A DNA stretch of 51,897 nt, taken from a bacterium BMS3Bbin08 (GTDB taxonomy: Bacteria > Nitrospirota > Thermodesulfovibrionia > UBA6902 > BMS3Bbin08). Where the stretch lies: assembly GCA_002897775.1 (NCBI GenBank), contig BDTR01000040.1:1-51897 (forward strand). The letters run 5' to 3'. Position numbers and translations under genes: made by a program. Below, piece by piece: positions 42,784 through 50,624 of the stretch. Under the pieces are notes generated by a model. That model worked only from the letters and a program-made list of their open reading frames with translations. It was not told the DNA's origin and searched no databases. The first letter of the stretch is position 1. The number at the start of each line of letters is the position of its first letter.

Positions 42784-43923
42784 ATGCAGAATTATGACGT
42801 TGCTATAATCGGGGGCAGCTGCGCGGGGGCCGCCTCAGGTTACACCCTTGCAAAGGCGGGGAGAAAGACCGTTATCATTGATAAAGCGGTATTCCCCAGA
42901 AAAAAAGTGTGCGGCGGAATGATAACAGAAAAGACGGTGGCGCTGCTTCAACAGGTTTATGACCACACACCTGTTGAACCTGTGATCGACTCGGCATACG
43001 CTGCTTACAGCATTTATTATGCCGGACCGGAAAAGATCTGCACATATACCCATCCCTCAAACAGGCTTTACAGTGTGGACCGGGCGGTCTTTGATAACTA
43101 TTTTCTACAGAAGGCCGCGGCCGCGGGGTGCGATATTATCAGCGGACAGAAAGCGGTCGGTATCCAGGGGAATACTATAACTTTCAGCTCCGGCGAGATG
43201 GTCCGCGCCGGTCATATTATAGGCGCTGACGGCGCCCACAGCATTGTCCGAAGATCACTCTATCCTGAAATACGTAAAAGACACTTTGCAATGGGCCTGG
43301 AAGTTGATGTGGGCTATGAAGGCCTGAAATGTTTTGATAACGGCGAGGACATTTGCCCGCAGATCTACTTCGGTATAATGAATTCCGGTTACGGCTGGGT
43401 ATTCCCCAGAAAAGACCACGCGACCGTCGGTATTGGCGGGGTACTGCGCTTTAACAAAGATAACATCAGAAACCTGTTCATCAGCTTCCTGAAAAAAGTT
43501 GCCAGGGGCAGCATAGACCCGTTACTAAGTAAGATCGCGGGTTTCCCTGTGCCGTTACACAACTATGTCAAAAAGCCCGCGCGGGACAATGTTTTTCTTG
43601 CAGGAGACGCGGCCGGGTTTGTAGAGCCTGTTTCAGGCGAGGGGATATATTTCGCCGTGCTGAGCGGCAGGTTCGCGGCTGAATCCATTATCGCGGGCGG
43701 AAACAGCGCGGATAAATACAATCATCTCATACAAAAACACATCCACAGGTTATTCAAACAGGCTTACTTTGTAAAACGGATACTGTTCTGGCCCGGTGTG
43801 CTTTCATACACCATGTCCAGGATGAGTAAGGATATCAGATACGCCAAATTATATTATGACCTCATATCCGGTGAAATAGACTACATACAGTACACGAAAA
43901 ATTTAATGAGAAAGCGGAAATAA
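42784..43923 (+). CDS. Geranylgeranyl reductase family FAD-dependent oxidoreductase
   Basis: About 379 aa from ATG 42784; an in-frame start 57 nt upstream adds only non-conserved residues. The FAD Rossmann motif DVAIIGGSCAGAASGYTLAKAG is at the N-terminus, with FPRKKVCGGMIT, GADGAHSIVRRSLYP and VFLAGDAAGFVEPVSGEGI later. The family reduces polyprenyl chains or other isoprenoids (GGR/Alr type); the substrate here could be a quinone side chain or a lipid. It follows the lipid kinase. Confidence 0.88.
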   Translation: MQNYDVAIIGGSCAGAASGYTLAKAGRKTVIIDKAVFPRKKVCGGMITEKTVALLQQVYDHTPVEPVIDSAYAAYSIYYAGPEKICTYTHPSNRLYSVDRAVFDNYFLQKAAAAGCDIISGQKAVGIQGNTITFSSGEMVRAGHIIGADGAHSIVRRSLYPEIRKRHFAMGLEVDVGYEGLKCFDNGEDICPQIYFGIMNSGYGWVFPRKDHATVGIGGVLRFNKDNIRNLFISFLKKVARGSIDPLLSKIAGFPVPLHNYVKKPARDNVFLAGDAAGFVEPVSGEGIYFAVLSGRFAAESIIAGGNSADKYNHLIQKHIHRLFKQAYFVKRILFWPGVLSYTMSRMSKDIRYAKLYYDLISGEIDYIQYTKNLMRKRK

Positions 43924-43928
43924 TGCCG

Positions 43929-43949
43929 CCCGCCACACAACAAGGCGGG
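43929..43949 (+). terminator. Weak GC hairpin after the reductase gene
   Basis: CCCGCC (43929-43934) pairs with GGCGGG (43944-43949) across a 9-nt loop, just after the stop. There is no T-run, so termination is uncertain. Confidence 0.35.
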
Positions 43950-44064
43950 TAAACCGGGGCCGGCGCTAAAGACTTAACCACTGAAGACCCCGCACTACGA
44001 AGGGTACAGGGCAGGCACTTGCAACGATTAACGAATAACTATTAACTTATAACGGTTTGTTTAT

Positions 44065-44295
44065 CTATCCTGACAGAGGTTTTATCTTTAAACCAAGTTT
44101 TCTGAGGTTATAAATAATATCCCTTCTGTCTATTTCATCAGGGGCGTAACATATATTTATCAGGCCTTCCATGTAACTGACAGAGACATCAAGGACCCCT
44201 TTTTTATCAAGCAGTATATTTTCCATGTCTATGGCGCACGCGGTACATGTTATGCCCTCCGCCTGAAATTTAATTTCCTTTATATTCTTTCCCAT
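44065..44295 (-). CDS. Heavy-metal-associated (HMA) domain protein
   Basis: A 76-aa single HMA domain with a ferredoxin-like fold. The metal-binding CxxC is C17-C20 in EGITCTACAIDMENIL (the first x is Thr rather than the common GMxC). GVLDVSVSYMEGLINICYAP and the terminal helix complete the fold. It could be a copper or other soft-metal chaperone, or a sensor. No P-type ATPase or metal regulator is next to it. Encoded alone on the minus strand. Confidence 0.88.
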   Translation of the reverse strand: MGKNIKEIKFQAEGITCTACAIDMENILLDKKGVLDVSVSYMEGLINICYAPDEIDRRDIIYNLRKLGLKIKPLSG

Positions 44296-44382
44296 AGAGT
44301 CCCTGTCTCTTTCAGTAAGATTATATCAAACTATCCCCGCGGTTAAAAGGACAAACTGCCGGGAAAATAATTTAATAATAAA

Positions 44383-44442
44383 TTGACAATATCGGCGCTG
44401 TGTGCTAAATAAATGTTAGTCAGACTAACCGCGCGTACGCGC
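44383..44442 (+). promoter_or_regulatory. psiE promoter with two palindromic operators
   Basis: TTGACA (44383-44388), a 17-nt spacer and TAAATA (44406-44411). The perfect 15-bp palindrome GTTAGTCAGACTAAC lies at 44415-44429, over the start point, followed by a second palindrome GCGCGTACGCGC (44431-44442). The first resembles TetR/MarR-type operators in form. The gene should be repressible. Confidence 0.65.
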
Positions 44443-44464
44443 CGGACAGTCAGGAGCATGATAT

Positions 44465-44899
44465 ATGACCAAGACAGACCTAACTGAAATATTCAGGAAG
44501 TTCCTTGTCAGATGCGACATTTTATTTCATACTGTCGCCGCTCTGCTTCTGATTGTGGCGAGCGGGTGGATACTTTTTTACGCGTCCCTTAATGCGCTGG
44601 AACCAACACGGGCGTCCATGATAGCGCTTGTGAACGATGTGCTTCTTGCCCTTATTATCCTGGAGCTTTTATGGACGGTCATCCGGTTTTTAAAGAAGCA
44701 GAAATTCTCGCTGGGCCCTTTTCTCGCGATCGGCATAATCGCCGCTGTAAGGAGAATACTCCTTATAGAAGCTCAGACCTCTCTCATGGAACGTACCCCT
44801 GTTGACAAGCTGTATGAGATAGGCGTTAGCGCGGGTGTTATCATTGTGCTGATGGCCGCGTATTACCTGTCTGTCAAGGCCCAGAGGCTTGAGCAGTAA
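44465..44899 (+). CDS. PsiE-like (phosphate-starvation-inducible type) membrane protein
   Basis: A 144-aa protein with four hydrophobic helices (about 18-40, 54-75, 82-100, 117-137). The conserved text LNDVLLALIILELLWTV-like (VNDVLLALIILELLWTV) and ILLIEAQTS fits the PsiE family. Function is unknown; E. coli PsiE is induced by phosphate and carbon starvation. AGGAG lies 8 nt before the ATG. Its promoter carries strong palindromes instead of a recognisable Pho box. Confidence 0.85.
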   Translation: MTKTDLTEIFRKFLVRCDILFHTVAALLLIVASGWILFYASLNALEPTRASMIALVNDVLLALIILELLWTVIRFLKKQKFSLGPFLAIGIIAAVRRILLIEAQTSLMERTPVDKLYEIGVSAGVIIVLMAAYYLSVKAQRLEQ

Positions 44900-44932
44900 A
44901 CCCCGTCAGAGGATGATCTCTATACGGGGTAA
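44897..44932. repeat. CCCCGT/ACGGGG hairpin after psiE
   Basis: AAACCCCGT and ACGGGGTAAA bracket a GAGGATGATCTC inner hairpin, immediately after the psiE stop. It belongs to the CCCCGTT/AACGGGG family and may help termination. Confidence 0.6.
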
Positions 44933-44950
44933 ATCAGCCGCCATATCTAA

Positions 44951-44959
44951 TGCTATAAT
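44951..44959 (+). promoter_or_regulatory. Extended -10 promoter of the J-protein gene
   Basis: TGCTATAAT is a perfect extended -10 (TGnTATAAT). The ATG at 44969 is only 9 nt away with no ribosome site between, so the message is probably leaderless or nearly so. No -35 is evident, as expected for an extended -10. Confidence 0.5.
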
Positions 44960-44968
44960 ACCTTCACT

Positions 44969-45388
44969 ATGAGCAATACCGGATATTACTTCTGGCTGGT
45001 AATACTTGTTCTTTATATCCTGAGCCCCGTGGACGCGCATCCGCTTTTTTTTGACGACCTGATTGCCTTTGTGATACTGCTTTACCTGTGGTTCAGGCAT
45101 TCCGGGCGCAGGACCGGCAGAGGACATTCCTCCTGTTCCGGCCGCGGATCACAGGAACATGTAAACAGCAGTCCGGGCAGTTTAAGTCTTCAGGATGCTT
45201 ACAAACTGTTGGGGATCGATCCCGGCGCTTCATTGAACGAGATAAAAAAGGCATACAGGGAAAAAGTTTCAAAGTCGCATCCTGACAAGGTCGAACATCT
45301 CAGCGAAGAGCTTAAGCAGAAGGCACAGGAGATAACCCTGGATCTCAATAATGCCTATGAGATCATCAGCCGTCATAAAGCCCGATAA
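44969..45388 (+). CDS. Membrane-anchored DnaJ-domain protein
   Basis: A 139-aa protein. Residues 5-43 contain two short hydrophobic segments around YILSPVDAHPLFFDDLIAF, which recalls the LSPID motif of DUF1232 membrane proteins. A Ser/Gly-rich linker (45-70) leads to a C-terminal J domain (about 73-136) with the HPD tripeptide at 104-106 (SKSHPDKV). It would recruit DnaK to the membrane. DnaK is not in the window. It is convergent with the CPBP protease gene, 27 nt apart. Confidence 0.85.
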   Translation: MSNTGYYFWLVILVLYILSPVDAHPLFFDDLIAFVILLYLWFRHSGRRTGRGHSSCSGRGSQEHVNSSPGSLSLQDAYKLLGIDPGASLNEIKKAYREKVSKSHPDKVEHLSEELKQKAQEITLDLNNAYEIISRHKAR

Positions 45389-45415
45389 CTATTTATCAGA
45401 TGAATAAATATGTCT

Positions 45416-46057
45416 TCAGACCTCCGGCCTCTTATGATTGGCACAAAGATCACGCGTAAAATATTCAAGATACGTCAGGGCGGCAAGATCATATATGAAA
45501 TGCAGGTAAACGACCGCGAGAAGGCTTCCGCTGAAATAAAAAAATCCTCCGATATAAAATCCCATGATCAAAGCGATAAAAGCGTAAGAGGGTGTTATGA
45601 AATGAGCGAGGCCGAACACCGCGCTGGCAATAATGATCCCGAACCTGATCTGAAGCACTCCTCGGAAAAGGAGTTCTTCAGCCAGGCCGGCAAGTATTGA
45701 AATTATGACTAAATCAGCAAATCTGGTATTTGCGAATACTGCCTTGACATCGGACAGCATGGTTTTCCTTAAGGATCCCAGTACCGGTATTCCTGCCGCG
45801 TACTTTGAAAGACAGAATATCAGCAGGACAAAAGGCGGTACAGCCCCGGCAGTGCCTGTAAGGACATCGCGGAGAACATTCCCGCTCAGGGGCAGAAGGG
45901 GTATATCAAAATACCATGACAGCAAAAAAGCCAGTGCAAGTGTAATGCCTTCTACTGTCAGGGCAATGACCATCAGGCCTGTCCTTGTGTATCCCATAGT
46001 ACATAAATGATAAATTATTACCGTGTAATTTGTCTTATAACGGGCAAGAGTTGACAT
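45416..46057 (-). CDS. CPBP-family intramembrane metalloprotease
   Basis: A 213-aa polytopic membrane protein. The catalytic motif is E127-E128 with R132 (LAEELLFRG), with the second histidine motif at H152 (FGLAHFITP): the Rce1/Abi (CPBP) signature. Roughly six helices. Substrates in bacteria are mostly unknown. The start at 46057 lacks a ribosome site, and ATG 45997 is an alternative. Confidence 0.88.
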   Translation of the reverse strand: MSTLARYKTNYTVIIYHLCTMGYTRTGLMVIALTVEGITLALAFLLSWYFDIPLLPLSGNVLRDVLTGTAGAVPPFVLLIFCLSKYAAGIPVLGSLRKTMLSDVKAVFANTRFADLVIISILAGLAEELLFRGVLQIRFGIIIASAVFGLAHFITPSYAFIALIMGFYIGGFFYFSGSLLAVVYLHFIYDLAALTYLEYFTRDLCANHKRPEV

Positions 46058-46125
46058 TTGAAATCAAAAATGTCATGATAACCACCGAGGTTTCAGAAGT
46101 TTTTGTATGTATAAATAAATAGTAT

Positions 46126-46163
46126 AAAAAGCCACAAAAACATTACTGTTTTGTGGCTTTTTT
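46126..46163 (+). terminator. Strong terminator-like hairpin upstream of the cold-shock gene
   Basis: AAAAAGCCACAAAA pairs with TTTTGTGGCTTTTT (14 bp, 9-nt loop), followed by one more T. It lies in the divergent gap between the CPBP gene and csp, with no plus-strand gene just upstream to terminate. It may be an attenuator or 5' leader element of csp. Confidence 0.7.
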
Positions 46164-46214
46164 ATTAATTTAAGCATATATCTGGGACCTTAGTTTATAA
46201 AGGAGGTACAAGTG

Positions 46215-46418
46215 ATGGCCCAGGGAACAGTAAAGTGGTTCAATGAATCCAAAGGTTTCGGCTTTATCACAAATGAAGACGGCAGTGACGACGTGTTTGT
46301 CCACTACTCTTCGATCGCAGGCGATGGATTTAAAACCCTTGCCGAAGGTGATTCAGTCAGCTTTGATATTGAGCAGGGCTCAAAAGGCCCCAAGGCAGTC
46401 AATGTTGTAAAACAGTAA
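46215..46418 (+). CDS. Cold-shock domain protein (CspA family)
   Basis: A 67-aa single cold-shock domain. RNP1 is KGFGFI and RNP2 is VFVHY, with the canonical opening [17 protein letters not shown]. It binds single-stranded RNA/DNA as an RNA chaperone. ATG 46215 is preferred on homology; GTG 46212 is in frame, and both are served by AGGAGG. It is preceded by a terminator-like hairpin and followed by a strong terminator, so it is a single-gene unit. Confidence 0.95.
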   Translation: MAQGTVKWFNESKGFGFITNEDGSDDVFVHYSSIAGDGFKTLAEGDSVSFDIEQGSKGPKAVNVVKQ

Positions 46419-46427
46419 TTAACTGTT

Positions 46428-46454
46428 AAAGTCCCCCTGTTGGGGGGACTTTTT
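46428..46454 (+). terminator. Rho-independent terminator of the cold-shock gene
   Basis: AAAGTCCCCC and GGGGGACTTT pair around a short TGTTG loop, followed by TTAT, directly after the csp stop. Confidence 0.85.
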
Positions 46455-46740
46455 ATCCGCCTTCGCAGAGGTCGGGCTTCTACTTCAAAAGGTAGAAATG
46501 CAAACATAGTGCTTCGGCCCGGCTTCGCCAAAGGCTGCTCCGAGGCGAGCGAGATGTCACTTGGCGGGTAATAATAATTTATCATGGACTTACCCGTGGG
46601 GTTCCATTTTCTATCAAGCGATCTAATTTTTCCTGATTTTTCAGGCAGGAACAATATACCCTGACCTGCCTGTCCGGCCCGCTTCGCTGAATCGAGGCGA
46701 GTAGGCAGGTCTATAAATCTTATATCCGAAACAATCTAAA
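46455..46740. repeat. REP-like repeat cluster between csp and hflK
   Basis: No gene. It contains GGCTTCGCCAAAGG and CGAGGCGAGCGAG blocks (about 46517-46552). It also has a GACCTGCCT ... AGGCAGGTC inverted repeat (about 46662-46710) enclosing CCGCTTCGCTGAATCGAGGC. The last block matches, in reverse orientation, the core of the bracket element at 20794-20916. The hflK ribosome site AGGAGG follows. Confidence 0.65.
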
Positions 46741-46757
46741 AAAGGAGGTAAGGATCA

Positions 46758-47747
46758 ATGCGTGAAGATATGCCTTTTGATCTAAGAAATATCCGGCCGC
46801 CCCAGATGCCCAAGATCAATATCAAAGCGGTCGGTCTTGTCGCGGCGGCAATTTTTATTCTGCTCGCCATGTATTCCGTTATTTTCACCATCAGCCCGGA
46901 AGAGGTTGGTGTTATTCTCAAGTTCGGAAAATATTCGAGAACCGTCGAGCCGGGCCTGCACTTTAAAATGCCCATTGGGATTGAAACACTTTATAAAGTG
47001 CCGGTTGAGCGCCAGCTGAAGGAAGAGTTCGGTTTCAGGACCGCCCGGCCCGGGGTCAGGACAAAATATTCCTCCAGGGGTTATGACGAGGAGTCCCTGA
47101 TGCTGACAGGCGACCTGAATGCCGCTAATGTGGAATGGATAGTCCAGTTCCGTATAAAAGACGCTTACCAGTTCCTGTTCCGCGTCAGAAATGCGCTACA
47201 GACATTCCGCGACATGAACGAAGCCATTATGCGAGAGGTCGTTGGTGACCGTACGGTTGACGAAGTGCTCACGATCGGCCGCCAGGAGATCGCGAATACC
47301 GTTACATTAAAACTTCAGGAAATGTGCGACCAGTACGAAATCGGGATAAAAGTGGACCAGGTGGTACTGCAGGATGTTAATCCTCCTGACCAGGTAAAAC
47401 CCGCTTTTAACGAGGTAAACGAAGCTGAGCAGGAGCGCGATAAACTCATTAACCAGGCCAAGTCAGAGTACAACAAGGTAGTCCCAAAGGCCAAGGGCGA
47501 AGCGCAAAGGACGATCGAAGAGGCAAAAGGATATGCCCTGGAACGTGTTAACAACGCGCGCGGCGAGGCTTCAAAATTCAATTCGATCTTCCGGGAATAT
47601 TCAAAGGCCAGAGAGGTGACACGCCAGCGTATCTACCTGGAGACAATGAGCGTCGTCATGCAGAAGGTCGGCAGAAAACTCATTACAGACGACGACGTCA
47701 CCGGAATTCTGCCATTGTTCCAGCTCGAAAAAGGAGGGAACAAGTAA
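46758..47747 (+). CDS. hflK: HflK, SPFH-family FtsH modulator
   Basis: A 329-aa protein with one membrane helix (about 25-48) followed by an SPFH/band-7 domain opening SPEEVGVILKFGKYSRTVEPGLHF. AGGAGG precedes the ATG. Its stop overlaps the hflC start (TAATG). In E. coli HflK and HflC form a large periplasm-facing cage around FtsH hexamers and restrain degradation of membrane proteins. The N-terminus is short, lacking the long Gly/Pro-rich cytosolic part of enterobacterial HflK. Confidence 0.93.
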   Translation: MREDMPFDLRNIRPPQMPKINIKAVGLVAAAIFILLAMYSVIFTISPEEVGVILKFGKYSRTVEPGLHFKMPIGIETLYKVPVERQLKEEFGFRTARPGVRTKYSSRGYDEESLMLTGDLNAANVEWIVQFRIKDAYQFLFRVRNALQTFRDMNEAIMREVVGDRTVDEVLTIGRQEIANTVTLKLQEMCDQYEIGIKVDQVVLQDVNPPDQVKPAFNEVNEAEQERDKLINQAKSEYNKVVPKAKGEAQRTIEEAKGYALERVNNARGEASKFNSIFREYSKAREVTRQRIYLETMSVVMQKVGRKLITDDDVTGILPLFQLEKGGNK

Positions 47748-48697
47748 TGAAACAGGCTAAATATATAGGAATCGCGATAGTTTTATTTATCGTTATGATC
47801 GTGTTCTCGGGTGCGGCTTATGTTGTCAAGGAAACCGATCAGGTCGTAATCACGCAGTTCGGCAAACCGGTCGGTGACCCGATATTAACTCCGGGCATCC
47901 ACTTTAAAATACCGTTTATCCAGAAAGCCAATTTTTTTGATAAGCGCTTTCTGGAATGGGACGGAGACCCCAACCAGGTCCCTACAAAAGATAAAAGATT
48001 CATCTGGGTTGATACATACGCTCGCTGGCGCATTCACGACCCCCTGCTGTTCTTCCAGCGCGTGCGGGATGAAAGAGGGGCGCTAACGCGGTTGAGCGAT
48101 ATCCTGGACGGCGAGACCAGGAACGCCATTGCAAAGCATGTGCTCGTTGAGATCGTCCGTTCAACGAACCGTGAATACCTGACAAGTGAAGATGTGAAAG
48201 GCGAAGAGGCCCAGTATCTAATTAAAATCAAGGACGGCCGGGAAAAAATAACACGCTCGATCCTTGAAGCCGCCGCTCCGCTTACTCTTGAGCTCGGCAT
48301 CGAACTTCTCGACCTGAGGTTAAAACGTATAAATTACGTGGAAGCGGTCAGACAAAAGATATTCGAGCGAATGATAACCGAACGCAGGCGTAAGGCGGAC
48401 AAGTTCCGCTCAGAAGGACAGGGCGAGGCATCCAAGATCCTCGGCGATAAAGAGCGGGAACTGAAAAGGATCCAGTCAGAGGCATATAAGACAGCCCAGG
48501 AAATAATCGGTAAGGCCGATGCAGAAGCAACCGCGATCTATGCCAGCGCGTACAACAAGAACCAGGATTCGCGTGAGTTCTACAGCTTTTTAAAGACAAT
48601 GGAAACCTATAAAGAGACAATGTCTGAAAAAGACTGGCTCATACTGGGAACAAAAGGCGATTTCTTTAAATATTTACAAAACAAGAAAGGACGTTAA
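47747..48697 (+). CDS. hflC: HflC, SPFH-family FtsH modulator
   Basis: A 316-aa protein with an N-terminal membrane helix (8-27) and an SPFH domain opening YVVKETDQVVITQFGKPVG. The helical region RRKADKFRSEGQGEASKILG, the later ADAEATAIYA and the C-terminal EFYSFLKTMETY are characteristic of HflC. It is translationally coupled to hflK. ftsH is not in the window. It is followed by a long repeat region. Confidence 0.94.
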   Translation: MKQAKYIGIAIVLFIVMIVFSGAAYVVKETDQVVITQFGKPVGDPILTPGIHFKIPFIQKANFFDKRFLEWDGDPNQVPTKDKRFIWVDTYARWRIHDPLLFFQRVRDERGALTRLSDILDGETRNAIAKHVLVEIVRSTNREYLTSEDVKGEEAQYLIKIKDGREKITRSILEAAAPLTLELGIELLDLRLKRINYVEAVRQKIFERMITERRRKADKFRSEGQGEASKILGDKERELKRIQSEAYKTAQEIIGKADAEATAIYASAYNKNQDSREFYSFLKTMETYKETMSEKDWLILGTKGDFFKYLQNKKGR

Positions 48698-48990
48698 AAA
48701 GACAGGAAGTTAAGAAGTTGGGAAGATAAGAGGATAAGTTCGAAACTTCCTGACGAACGTCTTGACAAAGACTGTTAAAAGATATGAAGCTCAGAAGATT
48801 AGGAAGATAAGAAGTCAGGAAGATAAGAGGATAGGCTCTTATCTTCCTGACAAACGTCTTGACAAAGACCGTTAAAAGATATGAAGTTTAGAAGTTGGGA
48901 AGATAAGAAGTTAGAAAAATACGCGGTTAAGCTCGAACGTAGTTGCTCAACTTCCTAACCTCATACCTTCTTAACTTCTTGACTCACTGC
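48698..48990. repeat. Tandem about 97-nt repeats of purine-rich AAG-TTAAGAAG type
   Basis: The block CTTCCTGACGAACGTCTTGA and the following CAAAGACTGTTAAAAGATATGAAG (from 48746) recurs almost exactly from 48843, 97 nt later. Each copy adjoins AGAAGATAAGAGGATA-like purine arms and complementary CTTATCTTCCTG segments that can form hairpins. The 3' part (CTTCCTAACCTCATACCTTC) resembles the tract at 7030-7060. No gene. Confidence 0.75.
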
Positions 48991-48997
48991 TTGACAA

Positions 48998-49027
48998 GGG
49001 TGCAAATATTATCGAATATTTGCACCC
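48998..49027. repeat. Perfect inverted repeat GGGTGCAAATATT/AATATTTGCACCC
   Basis: 13-bp perfect arms with an ATCG loop, about 150 nt upstream of tRNA-Val. There is no T-run, so it is not a standard terminator. It could be a protein-binding site or a strong RNA hairpin. The region between it and the tRNA has a small CCCGA-TTCA-TCGGG hairpin but no gene. Confidence 0.75.
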
Positions 49028-49175
49028 GCACATAACCTACGGAAGGCGCGTATTCAATGAGAGTTGTTAATGAGACTTGGGCTTTTGCGAGGAACGAGTG
49101 AAAGTCCTTAGTCGATATTAATCCCGATTCATCGGGAGCGCCGGTTGTTGATTAGAAGTGGATTGTTACATGGTT

Positions 49176-49250
49176 AGGCGCGTAGCTCAGGGGGAGAGCG
49201 CTACCTTGACACGGTAGAAGTCCGGGGTTCGAAACCCCGCGTGCCTACCA
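49176..49250 (+). tRNA. tRNA-Val (anticodon GAC)
   Basis: 75 nt with encoded CCA. Acceptor arms AGGCGCG and CGTGCCT pair (one G-T), discriminator A. The D arm is GCTC...GAGC, the anticodon arm CTACC-TTGACAC-GGTAG gives anticodon GAC, and the T arm is CGGGG-TTCGAAA-CCCCG. The integrase gene ends 8 nt beyond it on the other strand, so its 3' half is the likely attachment site of the element on the right. Confidence 0.95.
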
Positions 49251-49257
49251 TTTACTT

Positions 49258-50352
49258 TCAATGACTTACAGCTTTTTGGCATTGCTCCTTTTCCTTGAAA
49301 ATCCCCTGATTGTACAGTTTTTGTATAGTAGGCGTCCCATTCAACGCTTCATCAAGGATATTAACCGCTCTTGTAATGTGGGACGGTGCAAGGTGGGCAT
49401 AACGGAGGGTCATTTTTATGTCCTTGTGACCTAACAGTCTTGATGCCGTTGTCAGGTCTACCCCTGCCATTACTAACAGACTGGCAAACGTATGTCGCAG
49501 ATCGTGAAAGTGGAAGTCCTGTATCTTAGCTCTTCTGAGAGCACTCTTAAAGCTTCTCTTTAAGTCCTGATACGATTTACCAGTAGCAGGGTCAAAGAAC
49601 ACATAAGGCACGTCTAAACGCCTTGTAATGCCCTGTAGCGTGCTTCTGAGGGTGTCATTGATAGGGATTTCCCTTCTTTCGCCGTTTTTCGTTATCTCAA
49701 GCAATATAAACCCATGTTTGAGGTCTACATTATCCCACTTGAGATTGAATATCTCGCCTTTACGCATGCCTGTATTGAGGGCAGTTACAACAATCGGCCT
49801 AAGATGAGGGTCACATACGCTGATAAGCTCCTGACACTCCGTCTTAGAGATAAATCTCAATCTCTTGTTCTCAGGCAACTGCTTAACCTTCCTGACACGC
49901 TTCAGGGTCTCTGATTCAACCATTTCCCAGTCAACAGCTTTAGTGAAGATTGCCTTTAAGACATTAAGGACTTTGTTGTTGCTTGCATGCTTGAGTCCCC
50001 TGTTAATATTGTCTGTCTGCAATTGCTCAACTAATGCCGTGCTGAATCTACGCAAGGGCAGGTTGCCAAATCTCTTAACAAGCTGTCCGATAATGTAACC
50101 CTTAACCTTTGCTGATCTCTGCCTACCTTCAATCCATGACCGATATTTCTCCGAAAGCTCCTTAAAGGCATGGTTAGCAATTCTTCTAACCTCTGGTTGC
50201 TTGCCTTCCTTGATAGCTCTCTTCCGCTCGATAAGTTTATCCTGAGCATCCCTGAACTTCCTTGAGCCTGAGGATTCAAAGACAGTCTGGCCGTCAAGTC
50301 CTGCATAGCGTATCCAGTAAACATTGCCACGTTTGTAAATACCTTTTGCCAT
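49258..50352 (-). CDS. Tyrosine recombinase / integrase
   Basis: A 364-aa phage-type integrase. An N-terminal Arm-type DNA-binding region (KGIYKRGNVYWIRYAGLDGQ) and a SAM-like core-binding domain (about 62-155) precede the catalytic domain. Catalytic residues: R197 (NTGMRKGEI), K222 (TKNGERRE), H283-x2-R286 (HFHDLRHTFAS), H309 (LLGHKD) and nucleophile Y318 (LRYAHL). All are present, so it looks active. It points at tRNA-Val and lies 4 nt downstream of the regulator gene. Confidence 0.95.
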   Translation of the reverse strand: MAKGIYKRGNVYWIRYAGLDGQTVFESSGSRKFRDAQDKLIERKRAIKEGKQPEVRRIANHAFKELSEKYRSWIEGRQRSAKVKGYIIGQLVKRFGNLPLRRFSTALVEQLQTDNINRGLKHASNNKVLNVLKAIFTKAVDWEMVESETLKRVRKVKQLPENKRLRFISKTECQELISVCDPHLRPIVVTALNTGMRKGEIFNLKWDNVDLKHGFILLEITKNGERREIPINDTLRSTLQGITRRLDVPYVFFDPATGKSYQDLKRSFKSALRRAKIQDFHFHDLRHTFASLLVMAGVDLTTASRLLGHKDIKMTLRYAHLAPSHITRAVNILDEALNGTPTIQKLYNQGIFKEKEQCQKAVSH

Positions 50353-50356
50353 TTAA

Positions 50357-50551
50357 TCACCTTCCTTTCTTTTTAATTTTTTCTTCTACACAGTCAAGTA
50401 AAAGTCTTAAAGATTTGCCCGGTTCTCTTGCCCCCCTTTCCAGATAATAAACGTATTGCTCGGAGACCCCTAAGAGATCGCCCAGAGCCTTTTGAGAAAG
50501 TTTGTATTTCTTTCTCAGTGTCTTCAGGTCTTTTGATGTCCATTTTTTCAT
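50357..50551 (-). CDS. Cro/CI-type helix-turn-helix regulator
   Basis: A 64-aa XRE-family protein. LKTLRKKYKLSQKALGDLLG and VSEQYVYYLERGAREP form the helix-turn-helix. It is the size of Cro-like proteins and lacks an oligomerisation domain. It is encoded directly upstream of the integrase (4-nt gap), and the start faces a divergent gene, so it probably controls the shared intergenic promoter region at 50552-50624 and integrase expression. Confidence 0.88.
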   Translation of the reverse strand: MKKWTSKDLKTLRKKYKLSQKALGDLLGVSEQYVYYLERGAREPGKSLRLLLDCVEEKIKKKGR

Positions 50552-50624
50552 AATGTTATTATACCTAACTATGTTATGGGTGTCAATTTATTTCATTTTT
50601 TGCTCATTTTGTTTAATATACGGC

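Noticed and set aside
48698..48990. CRISPR-like array
   Set aside because: Only two copies of a 97-nt unit, no short repeats with unique spacers, and no cas genes.
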